This document shows positions 8,639-16,420 of a DNA stretch of 64,000 bases, piece by piece; within the stretch, counting starts at the first letter, position 1; the number at the start of each line of letters is the position of its first letter. Under the pieces are notes generated by a model. That model was given only the letters and a program-made list of their open reading frames with translations, ran no database searches and had not been told where the DNA came from. The translations under genes were made by a program, and so were the position numbers. The DNA is from Prosthecobacter dejongeii (GTDB lineage Bacteria > Verrucomicrobiota > Verrucomicrobiia > Verrucomicrobiales > Verrucomicrobiaceae): assembly GCF_014203045.1 (NCBI RefSeq), contig NZ_JACHIF010000006.1, positions 1 to 64,000 of the forward strand, in the 5' to 3' direction.

Positions 8639-9514
8639 GTGTTACTGCTTTATCCCACTTTCGAAAGCCGCTGGTTGGGGGCTAGCCCCCAGCATGGCGG
8701 CGACCATTGGCTGCAGGCCCTGCGCCCAGGTGCGGTGATGGCTCTGCTCCTGCTCCAGGGCAGCGTGCGAGTGGACTGGGGACTTTCCAGCCACCGGGAG
8801 ATCGCGGGAAATACGCTCATTTGGCTGAATACCTCCGTGGCCCTGCCCAGCAGCCTGCGCCTGGTGGGCAATCCAGGCCATGAGGCCTTGGCGCTGCACT
8901 TTCCGGTGGAGTGGGTGCATAGCAGTCTGCTCAGCCTGCGCCAGGAGATGTCGGCAGACTTCCGCACCCTGCTGCTGGGGCCCCACCCCGTCACCCCGCT
9001 CATCACCCGTCCGCTGGAGGCCGAGGACCGCGCCTGGAGTCGCAGCCTCATGGCCCCCACGCTGTGTGCCGCGGCCCGCCACTTGCTGGAAGGCAGCCGC
9101 ATGAGCGAATTCTTCTTCCGCAAAGTCCTCACCGAGTCCCGGGGAGAAGAGCTCTTTTGCACCCGCACCCGCCGGCTGGCACTGGAGCGCGTGGCCAAAG
9201 TGCGAACGGCCTTGCTGGCCGATTTGGAGAATCCACCCACGCTGGAAGAGATGGCCCGCCTCTGTGGGTGCAATCCCCAGTACCTTTCCCGTACCTTTTC
9301 AGAGACGGCAGGCACCACCATCAGCCTCTTCCTCCGTCGGTTGCGCATCGAGCGCGCGGCGGAGATGCTGGCTCAGGGGCAGGCCAATGCCAGCGAGGCG
9401 GCCCTGGAAGTGGGCTACCGCAGTCTCAGCCACTTCAGCCAGGCCTTCCGTGCTGAAAAGGGCCTGACCCCCAGCGAATGGGTGCGCCGACCCACGGCGG
9501 CAAACGCCCGTTAA
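8639..9514 (+). CDS. AraC family transcriptional regulator
   Basis: The 291-residue protein begins at a GTG 3 bp after a C-rich run. The N-terminal two thirds look like a beta-rich sensing domain without a recognisable ligand motif. The C-terminal 95 residues are a clear AraC/XylS double helix-turn-helix. The first helix pair lies around LEEMARLCGCNPQYLSRTFS and the second around ASEAALEVGYRSLSHFSQAF, ending in the conserved GLTPSEWVRR. It is followed after 74 bp by a 53-residue reading frame, possibly a target or partner. The exact start is uncertain because of the homopolymer upstream. Confidence 0.9.
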   Translation: MLLLYPTFESRWLGASPQHGGDHWLQALRPGAVMALLLLQGSVRVDWGLSSHREIAGNTLIWLNTSVALPSSLRLVGNPGHEALALHFPVEWVHSSLLSLRQEMSADFRTLLLGPHPVTPLITRPLEAEDRAWSRSLMAPTLCAAARHLLEGSRMSEFFFRKVLTESRGEELFCTRTRRLALERVAKVRTALLADLENPPTLEEMARLCGCNPQYLSRTFSETAGTTISLFLRRLRIERAAEMLAQGQANASEAALEVGYRSLSHFSQAFRAEKGLTPSEWVRRPTAANAR

Positions 9515-9588
9515 TTCTCCACATGCAGCCGACAGCAGATTTGACCGAACAAACGAACACTGACGACGTCTAAAACAAAACCCCCTCC

Positions 9589-9750
9589 ATGAACTACACG
9601 AATCTCGACAGCCGTCTGAAACTGCACAGCCTCAGCCCCGCCTTTTTGCGCCGGCTGAAGCGCATCCGCGCCGCCAGCCTGAAAGCCCGCAACACCAGCT
9701 CCAAAAAGACACCGCCTGCCGCTTCCTCCTCGGAAGCCATCGCTTCTTAG
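9589..9750 (+). CDS. small basic protein of 53 residues
   Basis: An ATG at 9589 opens a 53-residue frame beginning MNYTNLDSRLKLHSLSPAF, then a basic helix-like stretch (RRLKRIRAASLKARN) and a Ser/Ala-rich tail. Codon choice is typical of the neighbouring genes, with mostly G or C in third positions. It lies directly downstream of the AraC gene on the same strand. A GGGG/CCCC hairpin at about 9759-9776 follows it. Function is unknown; the basic character would fit a nucleic-acid or membrane-surface partner, which is inference. Confidence 0.5.
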   Translation: MNYTNLDSRLKLHSLSPAFLRRLKRIRAASLKARNTSSKKTPPAASSSEAIAS

Positions 9751-9828
9751 AACCAGACCGACCCCCTCACGGGGAGCCAGTCTTTCCTTGGCGTCTGCCT
9801 AACAAACATTCACGCTGAATCGGCCTAA

Positions 9829-10935
9829 CTAGGCCTTCTTCCAAAACGGCTTTTTCACCACTTCCGCTGGGAAGTTTCTCCCTCGGATCTCGATCTCGAT
9901 CACGGTGCCGATTTTCGTAGCCTCCAGCGGCAGGTACGCCATGCCGATGCCAGTGCTCAGGCTCGGGGATTGCGTGCCACTGGCGACTTCACCCACGACT
10001 TGCCCCCCGTGAAGCACCGGATAGTGGGGGCGCGGTGGCGGTGCGGTGCCAGTCATTTTAAAGGCGACGAGCTTGCTGGGCAAACCTGCCTCCTTTTGCG
10101 CTAGTAGAGCGGCTTTGCCGACGAAGTTTTCTTTGTCGGAAGCGACGAAAAATCCGAGTCCCGCCTGGAGCGGTGTCTTGTCGGGAAAGAGGTCGTTGCC
10201 ATTCAGTGGGTAGCCCATTTCCAGCCGCAGCGTGTCACGGGCTCCCAGGCCACAGGGCAGACCACCTTCCTCGCGGGCGGCGGTGACCAGGCGGTCAAAC
10301 CATTCCGGTGCGGTGGCGGCGGGCATGAAAAATTCAAAACCTTCCTCCCCGGTATAGCCAGTGCCGCAGAGCCAGGAAGGGCCGATCTCATCTTCCGAGG
10401 TGACGATGGTGTTATGTTCGGGAAAGGTAACGCTAGGGCCGAAGACCTTTTCAAATACGGCTCGGCTTTTGGGCCCTTGGATGGCTAGACCGCCTGTGGA
10501 GGAGCTGTAATTGCGAAAACATACGTTCTCAGTTTCGGTGATCAGGCGGTGAAATTGCGCCCAGTCTTCGTCAATCTTGCTGGCATTGACCACGAGGAAA
10601 AATTCCGACGCTTCTGTGCGGTAAAGGATGAGGTCATCAATCACCCCGCCTTGTTCATTGAGCAGCAAGGAATACTGCCCCTGGCCGATCTCCAGCTTGG
10701 ACACATCATTCGTCAGGGCCCGGTTTAAAAAGGCCAGCGCGCCGCTGCCGCTAACGATGAACTGGCCCATGTGCGAGATGTCAAAGACGCCGACGGCTTT
10801 CCTCACCGCGTGGTGCTCCTGCACGATGCCCGTGTACTGCACCGGCATCTCCCAGCCGGCGAAAGGAATAACTTTCCCTCCCAGGGCCACATGGCTGTCA
10901 TAAAGGGGCGTGCGGAGGAGCGGGGCATCGGACAT
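9829..10935 (-). CDS. gcvT: aminomethyltransferase, glycine cleavage system T protein
   Basis: The 368-residue protein from the ATG giving MSDAPLLRTPLYD matches the usual GcvT length. It transfers the aminomethyl carbon from lipoyl-H protein to tetrahydrofolate, giving methylene-THF and ammonia. Family hallmarks are HVALGGKVIPFAGWEMPVQY near the start, VGVFDISHMGQF near residue 50, TGYTGEEGFEFF near 195 and GARDTLRLEMGYPL near 240. The late ASGTQSPSLSTGIGMAYLP block corresponds to the family's serine- and glycine-rich C-terminal signature. The frame extends to 11031 without family similarity, so the shorter start is preferred. No gcvH or gcvP is present in the window. It is divergent from the sialidase/esterase gene. 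Confidence 0.94.
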   Translation of the reverse strand: MSDAPLLRTPLYDSHVALGGKVIPFAGWEMPVQYTGIVQEHHAVRKAVGVFDISHMGQFIVSGSGALAFLNRALTNDVSKLEIGQGQYSLLLNEQGGVIDDLILYRTEASEFFLVVNASKIDEDWAQFHRLITETENVCFRNYSSSTGGLAIQGPKSRAVFEKVFGPSVTFPEHNTIVTSEDEIGPSWLCGTGYTGEEGFEFFMPAATAPEWFDRLVTAAREEGGLPCGLGARDTLRLEMGYPLNGNDLFPDKTPLQAGLGFFVASDKENFVGKAALLAQKEAGLPSKLVAFKMTGTAPPPRPHYPVLHGGQVVGEVASGTQSPSLSTGIGMAYLPLEATKIGTVIEIEIRGRNFPAEVVKKPFWKKA

Positions 10936-11037
10936 ATAAGGTAGAGTGGCGGGAGTGATGGGGATGTCAAAGTGCGGCTGGGGATTCCTCGAAGATAGCT
11001 GCGCGAAAGCTCGCGCTGTTGGCGTTTCCACGGGCGC

Positions 11038-12951
11038 ATGATTTGTCGTCTCTTTCTTACGTCCCTTCTGGCTGGTGCGGCTGTGGTCACGGCCTTGGCT
11101 GAAGACCTACCTCTGCCTCAGGCCCGGGTGATCCTGGCCCCGGGGTCAGAATACAGCGAAACCGCCCGGGTGTGGCAGGGCATCCCGGGCATCGAGAGAG
11201 CCCCCAAGGGCCGCCTTTGGTCCACCTGGTACAGCGGTGATGAAGGCGAGGGCGCGATCGGCAATTACGCGCTGGTGGCGACCAGCGGAGACGATGGCAA
11301 ACACTGGTCGAAACCCTTCGTCATCGAAGGGCCGAAGGGCACCAAGATCGGCGACCCCATACCCTGGCTGGACCCCAAAGGGCGGCTGTGGGTATTTTAC
11401 AATCAGCTCACCGAAAAGACCGCCACCCGCCCCACCCTACGCGGCACCTGCGCCATCCGCTGTGATGATCCGGACAAGGCCACGCCCACCTGGTCCGCCC
11501 CTTTCCTGGTGGCCAAAGACGGCATCCTTTTTGGCAAGCCCATCATCCGCTCCAGCGGCGGCTGGCTGGCCCCCTTTTTCCTCATGGGAAACCAGGCGGG
11601 CAGGCCAGAGACCTGCACTCTACTGAGCCTGAATGAAGGTGAATCCTGGGAATGGCACGGCGGCACCAGCATCCCGGAGCCGCTGAGGAATTTCAGCGAG
11701 GCCACCCTGGCCCAGCGAAAAGATGGCAGCATTTGGATGGTCATCCGCACCTCCAAAGGGCTCTATGAAAGCACGTCCAAAGACGAGGGGAAAACTTGGT
11801 CCGAAGCCATCGCCATGCCGCAGTTTGAAGGGCCTTCCACCCGCGCCTGCATGATGAAGCTGGCTTCGGGTGCTTTTCTCCTCATCTACCACGATGCTAA
11901 AAAGCTGAAGAGTGGGGCCTATCCCCGCACCCGCCTCACGGCCTGGCTTTCAGACGATGAAGGCCGCACCTGGCCGCTCCGTCTGCTGGTGGATGAGCGC
12001 AGCAGTGTCTCTTACCCCGATGCCATCCAGGCCCCGGATGGCCGCATCTACATCACCTATGATCACGGGCGCTACAATGCGGGTGAAAAGGAGGTGCTGG
12101 TCGCCATCGTCAGCGAAGAAGATCTGCGCGCTGGCAAATTTGTTTCCCAAGGCTCAGCCCAGCGTCTGGTGGTGAATCGCACGCTCGGTTATGGAAACCA
12201 TTCAGACAAACGCACGGAGGCCGAAGTGGCTGCCAAACTACCGCCCAAGGAAAAGCTGCATCTCTACCTACTCATCGGTCAGTCCAACATGGCCGGACGC
12301 GGCGTGCTGGATACGGAAAAGCGCCTCTCCCGGCAGCGCGTGCTGAAGTTCTCGCCTAACAATAAGTGGACTCACGGCATCGAGCCCCTGCATCATGACA
12401 AACCGGCGGCGGTCGGCGCAGGATTGGGCATGAGCTTTGCGCGTGAGATGGCGGAGGCGTATCCTGAGGCCACCATAGGTTTGATCCCCTGCGCCGTCGG
12501 CGGCACGCCGCTGGAGCGTTGGGAAAAAGGCGGTGACCTTTATGCTCAGGCGCTGGAGCGTGCTCGCTTGGCCATGAAAGACGGCACCATCAAAGGCATC
12601 CTCTGGCACCAGGGGGAAGCGGACTCAGGCCATGAAGGTAAGTCCAAGAGTTATGCTGATCGTTTGGCTAAAATGATCGTGGATCTGCGGGCGGATCTCG
12701 GTTCTGGCGAGCTGCCATTCGTGGCTGGGAAACTGGGCGAGTTCCTGGCGCTGGAGTCCAAGGAAAAACAGCCCAGCTACTGGCCGCTGGTGAATGAACT
12801 GATCGCTTCCATCCCGGCTCGTGTGCCGAAGACCGCTGTGGTCGAATCCACGGATCTCAAACACAAAGGCGACCAAGTTCATTTCGACACTCCTTCACTG
12901 CGGACCTTTGGCCAGCGATATGCGTCGGCGATGAAGCTTTTGCAGAAGTAA
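11038..12951 (+). CDS. secreted sialidase-like / SASA acetylesterase fusion
   Basis: The 637-residue protein has a signal peptide ending near VTALAED. Residues of about 30-390 form a sialidase-like six-bladed propeller with several Asp-box motifs: SGDDGKHW, SKDEGKTW and LSDDEGRTW. The C-terminal part, from about residue 405, is a SASA (sialic-acid-specific 9-O-acetylesterase, CE6/DUF303-like) domain, with the nucleophile block LLIGQSNMAGRG and the WHQGEADS block carrying the acid/base residues. Together the two halves could deacetylate and cleave acetylated sialic acids or related sugars. I do not see a clear N-terminal RIP motif of true sialidases, so the glycosidase activity is less sure than the esterase. 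A LacI-type regulator follows 24 bp later. Confidence 0.88.
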   Translation: MICRLFLTSLLAGAAVVTALAEDLPLPQARVILAPGSEYSETARVWQGIPGIERAPKGRLWSTWYSGDEGEGAIGNYALVATSGDDGKHWSKPFVIEGPKGTKIGDPIPWLDPKGRLWVFYNQLTEKTATRPTLRGTCAIRCDDPDKATPTWSAPFLVAKDGILFGKPIIRSSGGWLAPFFLMGNQAGRPETCTLLSLNEGESWEWHGGTSIPEPLRNFSEATLAQRKDGSIWMVIRTSKGLYESTSKDEGKTWSEAIAMPQFEGPSTRACMMKLASGAFLLIYHDAKKLKSGAYPRTRLTAWLSDDEGRTWPLRLLVDERSSVSYPDAIQAPDGRIYITYDHGRYNAGEKEVLVAIVSEEDLRAGKFVSQGSAQRLVVNRTLGYGNHSDKRTEAEVAAKLPPKEKLHLYLLIGQSNMAGRGVLDTEKRLSRQRVLKFSPNNKWTHGIEPLHHDKPAAVGAGLGMSFAREMAEAYPEATIGLIPCAVGGTPLERWEKGGDLYAQALERARLAMKDGTIKGILWHQGEADSGHEGKSKSYADRLAKMIVDLRADLGSGELPFVAGKLGEFLALESKEKQPSYWPLVNELIASIPARVPKTAVVESTDLKHKGDQVHFDTPSLRTFGQRYASAMKLLQK

Positions 12952-12975
12952 CCCTCCTGGCGTAGAGCGAAGGGC

Positions 12976-14010
12976 ATGTCGGTCACCCTCCAGCAAATCG
13001 CCCAGACGGCAGGCGTCTCCGCCATGACCGTCTCGCGGGTGATGCATCATTCCCCGCGTGTCTCAGCGGAGACACGCGAGCGCGTGCAGCAGGCCATCGC
13101 TGCTCTGGGTTATCAGCCAGACCCGCACCTCGCGCGCATGATGACGATGGTGCGTGGGCGCAAGAAATCGCGTGTCCGGGCTGTGATCGCCGTCATTCGT
13201 GAGACGGTGCCTAAGGATGCACTGCACGGCACCACCTATCAATACGTACCCATTGAGGACATCCGCCGTCGCGCCAGCCAGCACGGGTATCACGCGGAGG
13301 AATTTTGGTTAGGCAAGGACGGGTTAGATCCTGCACGGCTGGTCTGCATCCTGCAGGCGCGTGGCATTGAGGGCATTATCGTTTCACCCCAGTCTTCGCA
13401 GATGCTGTGCGCGCAGTTGGACTACGCCCCCTTTGCCTCGGCTACCTTTGGTTTTGGCCTCACGCAGCCCTCGCTGCATCGCGCAGCCGGGAACATGAAC
13501 CTCGGCATTCAGCTTGCGGTGAAGCAACTGAAGGCACGGGGTTACCAGCGCATCGGTTTGGCGGTGACTCAGTGGGTGGATCATCGGGCGGAGGGGGCTT
13601 ATAGCGGGGCCATGCTGCATGTGCAGCAGGCTATCCCGCAGGGCCAGCGTGTGCCCGTATTGCTGTTCCCGCACAATGACTTCAGCCGCTGCCGGAAGGA
13701 GTTCATGGACTGGATGCAAAGCGAGCGCCCGGATGCCCTTATCACCTTCGATCAGCATGTGCCCGACTGGCTGGAAAAAATGGGCCAGCGTGTGCCGGAA
13801 GACGTCGGCCTCGTCGTCCATGACTGGACCTCCGCCATGAAAGGTTACGCGGGCATTTATCAAAGGCGCGACCACGTGGCGGCTGCGGGGGTGGACTTGG
13901 TGGCCACGCAGCTTTTGCAAAACGAAAGCGGCGTGCCCGAGGTGCCGCGTCAGATCCTCATCCCACCTGAGTGGATCGAAGGACCCTCGGTCCGGGCGCG
14001 GCAGAGTTAA
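12976..14010 (+). CDS. LacI family transcriptional regulator
   Basis: The 344-residue protein has the LacI helix-turn-helix at residues 4-23 (LQQIAQTAGVSAMTVSRVM) with the hinge region near residues 45-60. A periplasmic-binding-protein-like effector domain follows. The protein probably binds a sugar and acts as a repressor of nearby catabolic genes. It follows the sialidase/esterase gene by 24 bp on the same strand, so that gene is the first candidate target. Its 3' end overlaps the convergent oxidoreductase gene by 4 bp. Confidence 0.93.
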   Translation: MSVTLQQIAQTAGVSAMTVSRVMHHSPRVSAETRERVQQAIAALGYQPDPHLARMMTMVRGRKKSRVRAVIAVIRETVPKDALHGTTYQYVPIEDIRRRASQHGYHAEEFWLGKDGLDPARLVCILQARGIEGIIVSPQSSQMLCAQLDYAPFASATFGFGLTQPSLHRAAGNMNLGIQLAVKQLKARGYQRIGLAVTQWVDHRAEGAYSGAMLHVQQAIPQGQRVPVLLFPHNDFSRCRKEFMDWMQSERPDALITFDQHVPDWLEKMGQRVPEDVGLVVHDWTSAMKGYAGIYQRRDHVAAAGVDLVATQLLQNESGVPEVPRQILIPPEWIEGPSVRARQS

Positions 14011-14942
14011 AGGGCCGTCAGCAAGGCTTCCGCCTGGGATACCCCTTGCAACCAAGCGGCCTCCACGCGCGATTGCCCCAGGGCATCCCCACAGAAATGC
14101 AGGCCTGCCGGGAGGCTGGGTGGGCTCACAGGCTGGTTCACGCGCGCAAATCGCCAGCGGTGCGTGAGCTGGGCCGTGAAGTTTTGCCGTGGCAGCTCCC
14201 ACAGGGTTTCAAGTTGCTTCCGCAAAAGCGCCGACCATTCCTCAGGCTGAGATTCCAGGTGCTCGTAACTGAATCTTTCCCCTGCATGCACCACCATGAC
14301 GGTATTCCCCGGTGTGATGCGGCCTAACTTATGATTCTCACACGCAGACCAGGCGATGTCGTCGGTAGGCCTTCCCATCATGCCGTAGAGCTCGGCAGTT
14401 TTGCCCTGCGGTGGCTGCTGATACAGGGCCAGCATGGCCAGGCAGGGCACGTAGGGATCTACGGTCGCAGGTTGGTTAAACAGCTTGAGCGTCTGTGGCA
14501 GTGGCGCCGTGCTGATCACTTCGTCATAAACTTCATCTTGGATCTGCCAAGCCTCCCCGTCAGCCCTCACAGGGGTAAGGGTTTGCTCAAAACGAACCTC
14601 CAGACCCTGCGCCAGATCACGGCACAGGTGGCTATTGCCTTTCACATGGTAGTAACGAGGAGTGCAGGATGACTGGCCATTTTCAAGGTGAAGCACAGGG
14701 GCTGTGAGGGACAGCACTTGGTCACCGCAGACTTCCTGGACGGTTTGTTGAAACTGTGGATCGCGCAGCGTGAAATACTGCGCGCCATGGTCCACGCGGC
14801 AGTCCTGCCAGCGTTTGGTGGCGCAACGCCCGCCATAACCACGCGATTTTTCAAACACCGTCACGGGCATTCCTTCCTGCTTCAGACGTCGGGCGCAGGC
14901 GATGCCGGCGAGTCCGGCTCCGATGATGGCGATTTTGGGCAT
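14007..14942 (-). CDS. FAD/NAD(P)-dependent amine oxidase-like protein, renalase-like
   Basis: The 311-residue protein begins MPKIAIIGAGLAGIACARR, a Rossmann dinucleotide-binding motif, followed by the FEKSRGYGGRCATKR block and DHGAQYFTLRDP. This order is characteristic of the renalase-like flavoproteins, which oxidise off-pathway dihydronicotinamide isomers or amines in better known members. The C-terminal GLHFCGDALGQSRVEAAWL block closes the FAD site. An earlier GTG at 14948 is in frame, but the ATG fits the Rossmann N-terminus better. It is convergent with the LacI gene and overlaps it by 4 bp. The substrate is unknown. Confidence 0.88.
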   Translation of the reverse strand: MPKIAIIGAGLAGIACARRLKQEGMPVTVFEKSRGYGGRCATKRWQDCRVDHGAQYFTLRDPQFQQTVQEVCGDQVLSLTAPVLHLENGQSSCTPRYYHVKGNSHLCRDLAQGLEVRFEQTLTPVRADGEAWQIQDEVYDEVISTAPLPQTLKLFNQPATVDPYVPCLAMLALYQQPPQGKTAELYGMMGRPTDDIAWSACENHKLGRITPGNTVMVVHAGERFSYEHLESQPEEWSALLRKQLETLWELPRQNFTAQLTHRWRFARVNQPVSPPSLPAGLHFCGDALGQSRVEAAWLQGVSQAEALLTAL

Positions 14943-15000
14943 GGCCACTTTACGCCTGTTGTCGGCAGTGGGGCGGATATACTTTGGCCTGCGGATGGAT

Positions 15001-15639
15001 TCAGGGCTTAATCGGCTCGGGGTTCAGTGTCAGGATGTAGCCCACCAGGTTTTTCATCACCTGCTCATCCTCGATGAAAAGCGTGGTCATCATGACCATC
15101 TTGGCCCCCTTATCATCCCCCTTGGCATTGCCGCGATGCAGGCTCTTAAATTTCTTGAGCTGAGCCAGTAGGTACCACCCCTGGCGGCCGACCAAGGGTG
15201 GGCTGCCGAAAAGCTGTTCACCACTGGCATTGTAGCGGTGGCATTCCATGCAGCGTTCGTAAAACAGCTCCTGGCCAGCCTGCACTTGGGCACCTTCCAG
15301 CGTGCGTTCTTTCGGCACCACCAGGGCCAGGGATTGCACGTGATTGGCCACCGCCTTCATCTGCTCGGGCTTCAGCGTCTTGGCGATGGCTGCCATGAGG
15401 GCTCCCTGGGGGTCCACCTGCCCATTCTCACCCCGTCTGCCTTCGTGAAAGTTGGTCAGTTGCCGCAGCACATACCACTCGGGGAGATTGGCGATGGAGG
15501 GTGTCTTGAGGTCATCTTTGCCTTCTCCTTTGGGGCCATGGCAGGCCGCGCACACCGTTTGAAAAAGCTGCGCTCCCATCTCCTCAGCGGGGCATCGCAA
15601 AGCTAAGAGGAAGAGACACAGGAGAACAGATTTCAGCAT
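15001..15639 (-). CDS. dihaem cytochrome c
   Basis: The 212-residue exported protein starts MLKSVLLCLFLLAL, a signal peptide. It has two class I cytochrome c domains with haem-binding motifs CAACH at residues 30-34 and CMECH at residues 130-134. Methionines later in each domain could serve as distal ligands. This arrangement resembles cytochrome c4-type electron carriers that feed terminal oxidases, or subunits of dehydrogenase complexes. No oxidase genes are adjacent. The frame extends upstream to 15726, but the signal peptide fixes the start. It is divergent from the Ntn-hydrolase-like gene. Confidence 0.9.
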   Translation of the reverse strand: MLKSVLLCLFLLALRCPAEEMGAQLFQTVCAACHGPKGEGKDDLKTPSIANLPEWYVLRQLTNFHEGRRGENGQVDPQGALMAAIAKTLKPEQMKAVANHVQSLALVVPKERTLEGAQVQAGQELFYERCMECHRYNASGEQLFGSPPLVGRQGWYLLAQLKKFKSLHRGNAKGDDKGAKMVMMTTLFIEDEQVMKNLVGYILTLNPEPIKP

Positions 15640-15786
15640 CTCATAACAACGGTCATTTCTTCGGACTTTCTCTTTCAACCTGACTGGGCGCAAACAACGG
15701 CGCACCGAATGCCAACCCACGCTCAAGAATCAATCGGCACGTCCATCTTGCGCAAAAATCAAGACCTGCCACACTCCCCGTCCATC

Positions 15787-16401
15787 ATGTCCACCATCGT
15801 CGTCGCCCAAAAGAACGGAGTCGCCTGCATCGGCGCAGATACCATGAGCAGCCTCGGCTCCCTGCGCCAGCGCGCTCACCATGTGGTGAATAAAAGCAAG
15901 ATCACGAAACTGGGCGATACCTACGTGGGCCTCACCGGCACCACCACCAGTCTGGTGGTGATGAACAGCTACTTTGCCAACCCCGAGCGCCCGCGAGATT
16001 TCTCCTCCACAGACATGATCTTTGAGACCTTCCGCCATGCGCATCACTGGATGAAGGCCGAGTACTTCATGGCCTCCATGCCGGACAAAGGTGAGGAGTA
16101 TGAGACCACCCAATTTTATGGCCTCATCGCCAATCCTCACGGCATCTTTGCGCTGTATTCCTACCGCAGTGCGCAGCAGTTTCACAAATTCTGGGCCGCG
16201 GGTTCCGGTCGTGACTTCGCCCTCGGGGCCATGCACACCGTGTATGATCAGTATGAGGACGTGGTGGACATCGTGAAAGCCGGCCTTCAGGCCTCCGCAG
16301 AGTTTGATGGCGGCACCGGTGCCCCGTTTGAAATCCACACCTGCCCACTCATTGCCCCAGCGAAGTCGAAACCTGCCAAAAAAGCCCGTCGTTCAGCGTA
16401 G
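15787..16401 (+). CDS. HslV/proteasome-like Ntn-hydrolase family protein
   Basis: The 204-residue protein begins MSTIVVAQKNGVACIGADT, which closely parallels the mature HslV/proteasome beta-subunit N-terminus (TTIV..., with a GD or AD pair). A following KSKITKLGDTYVGLTGTT segment matches the conserved K and G-rich strand turn. If processed like HslV, the exposed nucleophile would be Ser2 rather than the usual Thr. No hslU-type unfoldase is adjacent, so it is probably a stand-alone Ntn hydrolase with a peptidase or amidase role not fixed by sequence. The frame opens earlier at 15709, but the N-terminal motif demands the start given here. Confidence 0.75.
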   Translation: MSTIVVAQKNGVACIGADTMSSLGSLRQRAHHVVNKSKITKLGDTYVGLTGTTTSLVVMNSYFANPERPRDFSSTDMIFETFRHAHHWMKAEYFMASMPDKGEEYETTQFYGLIANPHGIFALYSYRSAQQFHKFWAAGSGRDFALGAMHTVYDQYEDVVDIVKAGLQASAEFDGGTGAPFEIHTCPLIAPAKSKPAKKARRSA

Positions 16402-16420
16402 CTCTCCCTCACTCCCAACC

